Under the pieces are notes generated by a model. That model was not told where the DNA came from, did not search any database, and worked only from the letters and a program-made list of their open reading frames with translations. From an uncultured Lachnospiraceae bacterium (GTDB taxonomy: Bacteria > Bacillota > Clostridia > Lachnospirales > Lachnospiraceae), in NCBI GenBank assembly GCA_900317825.1, contig ONIH01000014.1:1-47580 (forward strand): a DNA stretch of 47,580 nucleotides, given 5' to 3'. This document shows, in pieces, positions 17,090 through 25,153 of this stretch (within the stretch, counting starts at the first letter, position 1; each line of letters begins with the position of its first letter). The translations under genes were made by a program, and so were the position numbers.

Positions 17090-18082
17090 CTAGCAGATAC
17101 GAGGTAAACCTTCGCCCTGCAGTATGTCTAGTTCTCTTTCGCCACCGAGTTCCGTTGTCTCTATAAGCTTTCCTTCCGAATCCTCTTTTACCTCTCCGAT
17201 GATAGCTGCATTTTTGCCATACTTCGAGTCTCTTATGATATCAAGTGCCTTATCCGCATCATGGGAATCTACGATAGCTACGAGCTTTCCTTCATTCCCC
17301 ATATAGAGCGGATCAAGTCCTAAAAGTCCGGCAAAGTCAGCCACTTTGCTTGTAACCGGAACTTTATTTTCCTCTATGACAAAGGTCTTTTTCGACTGGC
17401 CTGAGAGCTCTTTAAGTACAGTGGCAAGTCCGCCTCTGGTAACGTCTCTTAAGGTATGTACATGTATGCCGCTGTTCAGCAGATTTGATACTATATCGAC
17501 CAGCGGAGCATTGTCTGACTCTATATCTGTATCTATATTCATTCGCTCTGAAAGGATAGCTGCATGATGGTCTCCGACGTTTCCGGAGACTATTATGGCA
17601 TCACCCGTTCTGGCATTACCAGCTGCGATATCTACTCCCTCAGACACAAAACCGACTCCGGCTGTATTTATATAGAGCTCACCGTTTCCGTTCACGACTT
17701 TGGTGTCTCCTGCTACGATATGCACTCCTGCCTCTTCAGCAGTCTTCGCCATCGAGTGGACTACGCGCTTCAGAAGAGCTACGTCAAGCCCTTCCTCGAG
17801 GATAAATCCGCAGGTCAGGTACTTTGGCACTGCTCCACGCATCAGAAGATCGTTTACAGTCCCGCAGACACAAAGCCTGCCGATATCTCCGCCTCTGAAC
17901 TCTGCCGGTGTCACGACAAAGCTGTCCGTCGTCATGGCTATCTGCCTGGCTCCCGGAACTACGGCTGAATCTTCCATCTGGTCAAGAGTAGCATTTGAAA
18001 ATTCTCTGTCAAATATCTCGTCTATCAGTTCTCCGGTAGCGCTTCCGCCGCTGCCGTGAACCATCATTATCTTTTCTTCCAT
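17090..18082 (-). CDS. hypE: Hydrogenase maturation protein HypE
   Basis: Converts the carbamoyl group from HypF into a thiocyanate on its C-terminal Cys, the source of the cyanide ligands of the [NiFe] site. The 330-residue protein has the AIRS/PurM fold with MMVHGSGGSATGELI at the N-terminus and GDTKVV and TRGGLATVLKE motifs. It ends in PRIC, the essential C-terminal Cys. The ATG immediately follows the hypD stop codon, so the two are translated in tandem. hypF is not in the window. Confidence 0.97.
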   Translation of the reverse strand: MEEKIMMVHGSGGSATGELIDEIFDREFSNATLDQMEDSAVVPGARQIAMTTDSFVVTPAEFRGGDIGRLCVCGTVNDLLMRGAVPKYLTCGFILEEGLDVALLKRVVHSMAKTAEEAGVHIVAGDTKVVNGNGELYINTAGVGFVSEGVDIAAGNARTGDAIIVSGNVGDHHAAILSERMNIDTDIESDNAPLVDIVSNLLNSGIHVHTLRDVTRGGLATVLKELSGQSKKTFVIEENKVPVTSKVADFAGLLGLDPLYMGNEGKLVAIVDSHDADKALDIIRDSKYGKNAAIIGEVKEDSEGKLIETTELGGERELDILQGEGLPRIC

Positions 18083-19132
18083 TTATTTATCCTTTCTGTG
18101 GTTTGAAAGGTATGAAAAACACGAGCCCTCAGTACTTACCATGCAGGCTCCCTGCGGATTCATAGGGGTACAGACCTTTCCATAGAGCGGACACTCATAC
18201 GGACGCATTTTCCCCATAAGTACCTTGTCACAGCAGCAGGCCGGGTTTGCCTTGTGATCTGCGTCAAGTCCGAGACTTCCGGCGTCTAAGTATCTGTACT
18301 CTTCACGAAGGATTTTCCCTGAGCCTTTTACTATGCCCATCCCACGCCAGGCTGCGTCGTATTTTTCGAAGTATTTATCTATCAGCGCACGTGCCGCTGG
18401 ATTTCCGTCTGCTTTTACTGCAGAAGGATAAAAATTCTTTACGACTCCATGGCCATACTCCTCTACTATACCATAGATCGCCGCTAAAAGCTCGGGGCCT
18501 TTGAAACCGGCCACACCGAACGGGATAGAAAAATCACGGGCTATAGGTTCATATATATGAGTTCCTGTGACTACTGATACGTGTCCCGGCGCTATAAAGC
18601 CGTCTATCGGAGCACCCGATCCCATCAGGAAGCGTATGACTTCAGGCATGGTCCTTATCGCAGTCAGAAGCTTTATATTCTTTATGTCGTTTCTTACTAT
18701 CTCATCGACTAAAAGAGCATAGACCGGAGTAGTGGTCTCAAATCCTACTGCTGCAAAAATAAAATCAGTTTCTGGATCCTTTTCAGCCAGGTCAAGCGTA
18801 TCCATAGGTGAATAAACCATCTCTACCCGGGCGCCTTCCCCTCTTGCAGATGAGAGATTTGCCTTAGCAGAGCCTGGAACCCTTATCAGGTCTCCGAATG
18901 TCACTATACAGTTCTTAGGATCCTTCGCGAGTTCAAGCAGCTTATCCACATATGATGACGGGGTCACGCAGACCGGGCAGCCCGGACCACTCAGGAGATG
19001 AATCTTTTCAGACAGCATTCCCGGGATGCCGTTTTTGGCTATGGCTCCGGTATGGCTTCCGCAAACCTCCATTATATTCATTTCAGGACCATCGTAATCT
19101 TTAAGTCCGTTCTTTACTTCTTCTAGTGTCAT
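18083..19132 (-). CDS. hypD: Hydrogenase maturation protein HypD
   Basis: Fe-S scaffold that, with HypC, assembles the Fe(CN)2CO unit. The 349-residue sequence has IMEVCGSHTGAI, GPGCPVCVTP, PGHVSVVTG and the C-terminal Cys-rich part (CCCDKVLMG, then further Cys residues) of the 4Fe-4S cluster and active-site thiols. The ATG at 19132 has no visible Shine-Dalgarno sequence. It lies 15 nt after the end of a strong terminator stem, so how it is expressed is unclear. See the findings. Confidence 0.96.
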   Translation of the reverse strand: MTLEEVKNGLKDYDGPEMNIMEVCGSHTGAIAKNGIPGMLSEKIHLLSGPGCPVCVTPSSYVDKLLELAKDPKNCIVTFGDLIRVPGSAKANLSSARGEGARVEMVYSPMDTLDLAEKDPETDFIFAAVGFETTTPVYALLVDEIVRNDIKNIKLLTAIRTMPEVIRFLMGSGAPIDGFIAPGHVSVVTGTHIYEPIARDFSIPFGVAGFKGPELLAAIYGIVEEYGHGVVKNFYPSAVKADGNPAARALIDKYFEKYDAAWRGMGIVKGSGKILREEYRYLDAGSLGLDADHKANPACCCDKVLMGKMRPYECPLYGKVCTPMNPQGACMVSTEGSCFSYLSNHRKDK

Positions 19133-19147
19133 AATTTACCATAAAAA

Positions 19148-19180
19148 AGATGAAAAAGGGGTAAATCCCCTTTTTCATCT
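19148..19180 (-). terminator. Strong terminator between hypC and hypD
   Basis: On the minus strand a perfect 14-bp stem (19167-19180 with 19148-19161) with a 5-nt loop is followed by T residues at 19143-19148. The upper part contains the GGGG/CCCC pairs, and the stem overlaps the hypC stop codon. It would end most ech-hypC transcripts before hypD. Confidence 0.85.
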
Positions 19181-19389
19181 CATGCTCCTAACTCTGAGAA
19201 AATCTCAGTCATTTCATCGGCATCCTGTTCGGTTAGCTTCTGCAGGATACAGCCGGCGTGAACTAATACATAGTCACCCGGTTTTATGCTTACAAAACCG
19301 GTGCGCGCATCGACTCTGTTTCCGTTGAAGTCAACGGTAGCCTTGCGGTCGCGCACATCGATCACTTTACCTGGTAGTGCGACACACAT
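19180..19389 (-). CDS. hypC: HypC/HupF-family hydrogenase maturation chaperone
   Basis: A 69-residue chaperone that carries the Fe(CN)2CO group from HypD to the large subunit. It starts MCVALPGKVIDV; the essential Cys2 is present. The middle has GDYVLVHAGCILQKL, typical of the family. The start at 19389 follows AAAGGAGGC closely; longer readings lack homology. It follows echF by 47 nt and is probably made from the ech transcript. Confidence 0.95.
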   Translation of the reverse strand: MCVALPGKVIDVRDRKATVDFNGNRVDARTGFVSIKPGDYVLVHAGCILQKLTEQDADEMTEIFSELGA

Positions 19390-19411
19390 ATTCTGAGCCT
19401 CCTTTGTGTAA

Positions 19412-19436
19412 GGGGTTAGGATCATATCCTATCCCC
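19412..19436 (-). other. Hairpin between echF and hypC
   Basis: An inverted repeat, GGGG-T-TAGGAT and ATCCTA-T-CCCC around a 3-nt centre (25 nt in all), lies directly after the echF stop. No T run follows, so it is more likely an mRNA processing or stabilising stem than a full terminator. Confidence 0.5.
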
Positions 19437-19886
19437 TCAATCCTTCTTCTCAGCAGCTGCTGCGGCGGCCTTCTTTGCCTGTGCTGCCTTGATGGCTGCC
19501 TGCTTCCTGGCTTCCATCTCTGCTGCCTTCTGCTTCTCAGCCTCAGTCATGATGTGAGTCTGCGAATATGTCACTTTCTCAGGTCCCGGAGTCTGATATC
19601 CTGGATTTAAGTAGAGACACTTCTTCGGGCAGACCCTCGTGCAGTATCCGCACTGGACGCAGTCGAAACGGTTGATGGTCCAGGTCTTATTCTTCCTGTC
19701 CACGGTGATAGCACCAGGAGGGCAGTTGATCATGCAGGCACCACAGCTGATGCACTGCTGGATATCTATATCTATATGTCCTCTTGAACCTTCAGGATAA
19801 TTGATAGGCTCAGCAGGATAATTCTTTGTGACCGGCTTCTCAAAGAGCTGCCTTAGCATAGTCGGTGCAAATCTCATGATTCCCAT
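19437..19886 (-). CDS. echF: Ech hydrogenase subunit EchF, 2x[4Fe-4S] ferredoxin-like
   Basis: Electron-input subunit of Ech hydrogenase, homologous to NuoI. The 149-residue protein has two cluster motifs: CISCGACMINCPPG at about residues 41-54 and CVQCGYCTRVCPKK at about 76-89. The final 40 residues are a charged Ala/Lys-rich helix that NuoI-like proteins usually lack or vary. It likely takes electrons from reduced ferredoxin and passes them to EchC. It follows echE by 18 nt. Confidence 0.93.
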   Translation of the reverse strand: MGIMRFAPTMLRQLFEKPVTKNYPAEPINYPEGSRGHIDIDIQQCISCGACMINCPPGAITVDRKNKTWTINRFDCVQCGYCTRVCPKKCLYLNPGYQTPGPEKVTYSQTHIMTEAEKQKAAEMEARKQAAIKAAQAKKAAAAAAEKKD

Positions 19887-19904
19887 ACTTTTCTTACACC
19901 TCCA

Positions 19905-20984
19905 TTATCTCTCTGTACAGCTGATGCACGGGTCAATAGTTACGCAGAGGATTCCGACATCTGAATACTCACAGTCCTTGAGCATCTCGCAGAGACCAGC
20001 AAGGTTTGAGAAGGTCGGAGTACGAAGTCTGAATCTGTCGAGCTTCTTGGTACCATTGGCCTTGACATAGTAAATAGCCTCGCCTCTTGGCTGCTCGATA
20101 CGGGTGAAGTACTCTCCATTCGGATTTCCCTTCACAGGAACAGCCAGATCTCCCTCAGGCATCTTGGCAAAGGCCTGGCGGATAAGGTCTATGGACTGAT
20201 AGATCTCCTGGATACGGACCTGGCATCTCGAGTATGAATCACCCTCCTTGGAAATGATAGGCTCGAAATCGAGATTCCCGTATGCTTCGTAGCCTAATTT
20301 TCTCATGTCATATGAGAGGCCTGAAGCTCTGGCAACAGGTCCGCAGCATCCGAGGTCATGAGCTTTCTCCTTCGTGATGACTCCTACGCCCTTGAGACGG
20401 GTCTGCACTGAATAGTCGAGAAGGAAAGTCTTCTCCACTGCCCTTAACTCTTCCTTTACTGAAGCAAGCTGAGTAAGGATCTCCTTCTCCTGATCACTGT
20501 TTATGTCACGAAGCACTCCGCCCGGCTCGAGGACTGAGAAGATCAGACGCCCGCCAGTAGTGAGCTCGAGGCAGTCAAGGACTCTCTCACGGATCCTCCA
20601 TGCCTGATAGAACAGTGACTCAAACCCGAAAGCATCAGCGATAAGGCCAAGCCAGAGAAGATGTGAATGCATTCTTGCAAGCTCAGCCCAGATCGTACGC
20701 AGATACTTCGCACGGTCAGGAACCTCTGCATTCATGATATGCTCGATGGTCTCTACATATCCGAGACCATGTCCGAATGAGCAGATACCACAGGTACGCT
20801 CGATGACGTAGGTCATCTGCTTGAAATCCTTCTTGTCTGTGAGTCCCTCGAGACCTCTGTGAATGAATCCGATATTAGGAATGGCCTCTACGACCTTCTC
20901 ATCCTCAATCACGAGATCGAGGTGGATAGGCTCAGGCAGCACCGGATGCTGTGGTCCGAAAGGAACTACGCTTCTCTTTGCCAT
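19905..20984 (-). CDS. echE: Ech hydrogenase large subunit EchE (NuoD-like, NiFe site)
   Basis: Carries the [NiFe] active site. The 359-residue protein has the N-terminal ligand pair in RTCGICSFGHGLGY and the C-terminal pair in DPCISC. The chain ends TER just after, so there is almost no C-terminal extension to be removed. That contrasts with most [NiFe] hydrogenases, which need a maturation protease, and it fits the absence of a protease gene here. Cys ligands separate it from the true NuoD of Complex I. The start overlaps echD by 1 nt. Confidence 0.95.
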   Translation of the reverse strand: MAKRSVVPFGPQHPVLPEPIHLDLVIEDEKVVEAIPNIGFIHRGLEGLTDKKDFKQMTYVIERTCGICSFGHGLGYVETIEHIMNAEVPDRAKYLRTIWAELARMHSHLLWLGLIADAFGFESLFYQAWRIRERVLDCLELTTGGRLIFSVLEPGGVLRDINSDQEKEILTQLASVKEELRAVEKTFLLDYSVQTRLKGVGVITKEKAHDLGCCGPVARASGLSYDMRKLGYEAYGNLDFEPIISKEGDSYSRCQVRIQEIYQSIDLIRQAFAKMPEGDLAVPVKGNPNGEYFTRIEQPRGEAIYYVKANGTKKLDRFRLRTPTFSNLAGLCEMLKDCEYSDVGILCVTIDPCISCTER

Positions 20985-21463
20985 TACTGTGCACCTCCTT
21001 CGTCAGTCTCTACTTCTACATCGGCAGCATCAACAGTTGAGCCAGGTACAGACTTCTCAGTTGCTGCTGCAAGAGCTTCCTTTAATGCAGCCTTGCCGGC
21101 CTCTGGAAGCATTGGTGTCTCGACATTGAGTCTGTAGAGCTTCTCCTTGTAGTCAAAACCGATCATCTCGATCTGACATCCGAACAGCTCACGCATCTCA
21201 TTCTCATAGAAGGATGCACACGGATAGATCACGCTCACTGACGGGATCTGCCTGGCAAGATCATCTACTACGACACGAAGTGTATCGAATGAATAAGCGT
21301 CATCATCACTGAATGAATATGACAGCTCGAACTTTCCATCGACAAAGGCAGCACAGGCCTGATCGAATCTCATGCCCTGATGCTTTCTCTTCATTACCTC
21401 TTCAAGAAGATCCTCGAGAGGAATAGTCTCCATGGTATTACCCGGATTAATTACTTCTGACAT
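20984..21463 (-). CDS. echD: Ech hydrogenase subunit EchD (NuoC-like)
   Basis: Peripheral-arm subunit of 159 residues related to NuoC. It contains the segments VIYPCASFYENEMRELFG and FDYKEKLYRL, close to the conserved E-R-E-x-x-D/F-F-G and P-L-R-K region of NuoC. The C-terminal 25 residues are acidic and probably unstructured. It overlaps echC by 17 nt and echE by 1 nt, which fits co-translation of a complex. Confidence 0.88.
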   Translation of the reverse strand: MSEVINPGNTMETIPLEDLLEEVMKRKHQGMRFDQACAAFVDGKFELSYSFSDDDAYSFDTLRVVVDDLARQIPSVSVIYPCASFYENEMRELFGCQIEMIGFDYKEKLYRLNVETPMLPEAGKAALKEALAAATEKSVPGSTVDAADVEVETDEGGAQ

Positions 21464-22004
21464 TTGACGGTGTCTCCTCTCTGTTCTCTTCCTCGGCCTT
21501 AGCCTCGGCTACCTTCCAAGCCTCTTCCTCTTCCCTCTCACGCTTGATATCCTCGTAGGTCTTGCCGGCCTTCACCATAGCATCATGCTCATCTGAGCGC
21601 TTCTGGAAAAGGTCACGGGCCTGGATGATACCATCGATGATGGACTGAGGTCTTGCAGCGCAGCCAGGTACATAGATATCTACAGGAACCACAGTGTCGG
21701 CTCCGCCCTTGATATTGTATGCGTCCTTGAATACACCGCCGGTGCATGCGCAGATACCTACAGCTACGACTACCTTCGGTCTCGGCATCTGGTCATATAT
21801 CTGCTTTACTACAGGCTCAGCCTGTGCATTGATTCCTCCGGTAATCAGGAGAATATCGGCCTGCATCGGGTCACCGGTGTTCTCTACACCGAGACGCTCC
21901 GCATCATAGACAGGAGTCATGCAGGCGAGTACTTCTATATCACAGCCATTGCAGCTGCTTCCATCGTAATGGAGCAGCCATGGCGATCTCTTTACATTTG
22001 CCAT
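21447..22004 (-). CDS. echC: Ech hydrogenase small subunit EchC (NuoB-like)
   Basis: Carries the proximal [4Fe-4S] cluster next to the NiFe site. The 185-residue protein shows SSCNGCDIEVLAC near residue 18, VGICACTGGVF and YVPGCAARPQSI, which provide the cluster ligands. The last 40 residues are charged and Glu-rich. The start at 22004 has TGGAGGC 6 nt upstream. Confidence 0.94.
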   Translation of the reverse strand: MANVKRSPWLLHYDGSSCNGCDIEVLACMTPVYDAERLGVENTGDPMQADILLITGGINAQAEPVVKQIYDQMPRPKVVVAVGICACTGGVFKDAYNIKGGADTVVPVDIYVPGCAARPQSIIDGIIQARDLFQKRSDEHDAMVKAGKTYEDIKREREEEEAWKVAEAKAEEENREETPSNVRSN

Positions 22005-22023
22005 CTTTTGCCTCCACACATAC

Positions 22024-22896
22024 TTACTTGATCACCATAAGAACCAGGAGATTGACTCCGGCGCTAAAGAGTGTAACGATCCATGTCATCTTGAGCATCG
22101 TCTCCCACTTCATACGGGCACTGGAATTGCCGATCAGGATCTCCACGAAATACACAAGAAGAATCACTATTACGGCTGCCAGAATGCTCCACGGGTTCTT
22201 ATTCAGAATGAAAAGAGCCACTACCCCAAGAAGGAAAATATTCTCATACCACTCTGTGATATTGAAAATTCCAAGGTTCTTGCCGCTCATCTCGGTCGTG
22301 ATACCCTTGACCAGCTCCTGATGAGCATGGTGTGATGTAGAGATATCGAAAGGAGCTTTTCTCATCTTGATCGTCATGATGAAGACGAAGGCGAAGAAGA
22401 AGCCCGGCATCTTTATGATAAGGCTGTAATCAGAATTAATGATATCGGCAGTGTTAAAAGAACCGGCTGCCACATAAAAACCTGCTGCTGTAAGAAGCAC
22501 TGCAGGCTCATAGGCCATCATCTGGATGAGCTCTCTCTGTGCGCCGATCGTGGTGTACGGCGAATTCGTAACTGCTGCTGCAAAATAAAGGAAGGTTGCC
22601 GCAGTAGAAAGCACGAAGAAACACATCAGCAGGTCTGTTCCTGCAAAAAGCATTGCTCCTGTAAGGATCATCAGTGACATGTAGCTTACCAGCAGAAAAT
22701 GTACTGAACGGTTTACTACTACATACTGCTTTTTGAAAAGCTTCGTCACATCATAGAACGGCTGAAGCACCGGAGGTCCGATACGTCTCTGCATTCTCGC
22801 TGAAATCTTGCGGTCGCATCCCTCAAGGAATCCTCCGACGAAAGGTGCAAGCACTATGAAACATACAGCCAGAATAATTCTAGTATTAATACTCAT
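22024..22896 (-). CDS. echB: Ech hydrogenase membrane subunit EchB (NuoH-like)
   Basis: Membrane anchor and ion-path subunit of 290 residues homologous to NuoH. Around residue 28 it has GCDRKISARMQRRIGPPVLQPFYD, the typical R-x-Q-x-R-x-G-P signature, followed by about eight hydrophobic helices. The start at 22896 shares one nucleotide with the echA stop and has AGGAGGT 8 nt upstream. A longer frame to 22962 would run inside echA and is rejected. Confidence 0.94.
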   Translation of the reverse strand: MSINTRIILAVCFIVLAPFVGGFLEGCDRKISARMQRRIGPPVLQPFYDVTKLFKKQYVVVNRSVHFLLVSYMSLMILTGAMLFAGTDLLMCFFVLSTAATFLYFAAAVTNSPYTTIGAQRELIQMMAYEPAVLLTAAGFYVAAGSFNTADIINSDYSLIIKMPGFFFAFVFIMTIKMRKAPFDISTSHHAHQELVKGITTEMSGKNLGIFNITEWYENIFLLGVVALFILNKNPWSILAAVIVILLVYFVEILIGNSSARMKWETMLKMTWIVTLFSAGVNLLVLMVIK

Positions 22897-24848
22897 CAGA
22901 ATGCACCTCCTATGATCATTGCCATCATGACTATGAGAACCGCCAGCGTAATAAACTGACACGGAATCATAAGCTTCCTGATACCAAGTACATTTTTGAA
23001 ATAATAATTCGACAGCTGAAGCTTCGTCTCATTGCCGAATGAATCAGTAAATCCGTCGTTGCTTCCGGTATTGATACCACTCATGTAAGAGAGCTTCTGG
23101 TTGGCATGCATCTTCTTGGAGAATGCGTACGAAATAATAGGTACTGCAAAGAAGAAGACGATGATGAATACCAGAAGGTACAGAACAGTAGTAGGAATAA
23201 CCTGAGCCGTTGTTCCGAAAAGTTCTCCAAGAAGAGGCTCAACATATACCTTTGTGAGAAGCGGCATAAGAACGCAGAGCGCTATCATAAGCACTGCATG
23301 GATTGAGATTGAGATCTTCTCGTTAGGCTTTGTGATATCCTTTACCTTTGGCTCATTGGTCTGGGCGATAAGCTTGCCGAGCCACTTTGTCCAGTAGAAC
23401 GAAGTCGTGGCTGAACCGAATACTACCATGAAAGTCATGATAATGTCATTCTCATCGATAGATGAGCGGAGTACAGCCCACTTCGAGATAAGCATTCCGA
23501 AAGGTACCATGCACATGCCTGCGATACCTATGAACATGCAGAATGCAAGGAACGGAAGTCTGTAGAGAAGTCCGTGCATGTTCTCGATGTCTCTGGAACC
23601 GAGTGAGTTCTCTGTGGCTCCGACATCCTGGAACAGAAGCGACTTCGACACAGCGTGGAAGATCATAAGGAAGATACCTGCCCAGATCGTCTCCGGAGTT
23701 CCCATGCCTGCGCAGGCTACCATAAGTCCAAGGTTCGAGATCGTGGACATGGCGAGAACCTTCTTGCCGTCGCTCTGTGCGATCGCGATGAAAGAAGCTG
23801 CCAGGAAAGTAAAGCCGCCGACGAAAGCGACCATGTTCCCTGTGGCTGTCTCGTGCATAGCCGGTGCAAGTCTGAAAAGCATATAGATCCCGGCCTTTAC
23901 CATCGTGGCACTGTCAATGAGTGCCGACGAAGGCGTAGGTGCGACCATGGCTCCAAGAAGCCATGTGGAAAAAGGCAGCTGGGCTGATTTAGTAAGAGCT
24001 GCAAATGCGATAAGAGCTACCGGGATTACAGCCAGTCCTTCTTCCGGTGTTCCCGCCTTAAGCTCTGCGAACGCTGTGAGTCCAGAGAGCGAATTAACTC
24101 CGGTAGCAGCTGCAAAGACGATGATACCCGTAGTAAGGGTGCAGCCTCCGAGCAGATTCATCCAGAGAACTCTGAAAGAGTTCCTGACAGCTACAGGCTC
24201 TCTGGTGTATCCGACAAGCAGGAAAGCGCATACAGATGTGGTCTCCCAGAAAAGCTGTATCCAGGTAAGAGAATCTGACAGCACCAGGCCGAACATGGCT
24301 CCCAGGAAAATGAAAAGTATCATGAAGAAATAATTTCTTCTGTCTGCTACTCTCTTATGAAGATAGTGGTGGTAGCCATGCATGTATCCGACTGCGAAGA
24401 TAACTATCAAAGAACCGATGATGCCTATTATCAGGCACATCAGGACAGCAAGATGGTCTATATAGATTCTAGGAGTATCCAGTGTTATAAGTCCCGACTT
24501 CTGAAGCCAGACTGCGGCAATATTCGGAGCAATGGAAAGTATGCATATCCAGTACTTGCGATACTTGAACGACAGGAAAGTAACTACTGCCATCAGGATG
24601 ATCTTCCCGAGAAGAGCAGCGTTATCAGCCAGCTCCATTCCATCGGAATACAGTGAGACAGGCTGTGCGCCTCCCTCGATCCAGACAGCTGTTAAAATGC
24701 CTACTGCTGCCATAACAGCTATGCAGCTTAAATAGGCGATCGCGTTACGAACCCGGTTTGCAGTTGGATTCACCGGGATGATAAGCATTACAAATGCTAT
24801 GATCATTGGAAAAATGATTAAAAACGGTACTATCGGTACGCTTGTCAT
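22896..24848 (-). CDS. echA: Ech hydrogenase membrane subunit EchA (NuoL/Mrp antiporter-like)
   Basis: The 650-residue ion-pumping subunit, homologous to NuoL and MrpA. It is strongly hydrophobic with about 14-16 helices. A Lys/His-bearing core typical of the Proton_antipo_M domain is visible (FSTWLLGAMVAPTPSSALID and MIFHAVSKSLLF). It is first in the ech operon. The start at 24848 follows AAAGGAG. With EchB it would couple electron transfer to proton or sodium movement. Confidence 0.94.
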   Translation of the reverse strand: MTSVPIVPFLIIFPMIIAFVMLIIPVNPTANRVRNAIAYLSCIAVMAAVGILTAVWIEGGAQPVSLYSDGMELADNAALLGKIILMAVVTFLSFKYRKYWICILSIAPNIAAVWLQKSGLITLDTPRIYIDHLAVLMCLIIGIIGSLIVIFAVGYMHGYHHYLHKRVADRRNYFFMILFIFLGAMFGLVLSDSLTWIQLFWETTSVCAFLLVGYTREPVAVRNSFRVLWMNLLGGCTLTTGIIVFAAATGVNSLSGLTAFAELKAGTPEEGLAVIPVALIAFAALTKSAQLPFSTWLLGAMVAPTPSSALIDSATMVKAGIYMLFRLAPAMHETATGNMVAFVGGFTFLAASFIAIAQSDGKKVLAMSTISNLGLMVACAGMGTPETIWAGIFLMIFHAVSKSLLFQDVGATENSLGSRDIENMHGLLYRLPFLAFCMFIGIAGMCMVPFGMLISKWAVLRSSIDENDIIMTFMVVFGSATTSFYWTKWLGKLIAQTNEPKVKDITKPNEKISISIHAVLMIALCVLMPLLTKVYVEPLLGELFGTTAQVIPTTVLYLLVFIIVFFFAVPIISYAFSKKMHANQKLSYMSGINTGSNDGFTDSFGNETKLQLSNYYFKNVLGIRKLMIPCQFITLAVLIVMMAMIIGGAF

Positions 24849-24881
24849 TTTTCTTTTTCTCCTTTCATACATTGAAGCCTA

Positions 24882-24897
24882 CACAGATCACTCTGTG
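24882..24897. repeat. Short inverted repeat in the ech leader
   Basis: CACAGA (24882-24887) and TCTGTG (24892-24897) form a 6-bp palindrome with a 4-nt centre in the untranslated region of echA. It could be an operator or a weak hairpin. A stem this short often arises by chance. Confidence 0.3.
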
Positions 24898-24920
24898 CGG
24901 CTCCTTGATTTCTGGTAGAT

Positions 24921-24949
24921 ATTTTACCCTTTTTTTAAAATGGGTTCAA
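24921..24949 (-). promoter_or_regulatory. Promoter of the ech operon
   Basis: On the minus strand, TTGAAC (24944-24949) and TAAAAT (24921-24926) are separated by 17 nt. The predicted start is about 65 nt before the echA ATG. Confidence 0.7.
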
Positions 24950-25019
24950 TAAATGTTTATGGTTTTAGCTGCACTTTATCGAAAACATTTTTTTTGTGAA
25001 CGAAACGTGAATTTTTTTC

Positions 25020-25048
25020 TTGACTAAGGTGAATATAAGTGATAGTAT
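25020..25048 (+). promoter_or_regulatory. Promoter of the opp-hypA operon
   Basis: TTGACT (25020-25025) and TAGTAT (25043-25048) have a 17-nt spacer. Just upstream, GTGAA occurs twice as a direct repeat 11 nt apart (24996-25011 area) in an A/T-rich tract, which might bind a regulator. Transcription is divergent from ech, with the two -35 boxes about 70 nt apart. Confidence 0.65.
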
Positions 25049-25080
25049 CGCAGTTGTAAACAAACGAATGGGGTGCAATG

Positions 25081-25124
25081 GAGCATTTACAGACATCATA
25101 CGTGTCTGTGAATGCTCTTTTTTT
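25081..25124 (+). terminator. Leader terminator/attenuator hairpin before oppA
   Basis: A 15-bp stem joins 25081-25095 and 25103-25117 across a 7-nt loop, followed by seven T at 25118-25124. It lies between the opp promoter and the oppA start at 25154, so it would abort opp transcripts unless overridden. I see no obvious antiterminator partner. Confidence 0.75.
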
Positions 25125-25153
25125 ATCCCGAGCCTGGATAAGGAGGAAAAAGA

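Noticed and set aside
22897-22962. Longer echB start reaching into echA
   Set aside because: The extra residues have no homology, and a strong ribosome site lies before 22896.
24990-25015. Rex-like site (TTGTGAA...TTCACAA) upstream of opp
   Set aside because: Only one half fits; the second half is a direct GTGAA repeat rather than the inverted TTCAC.
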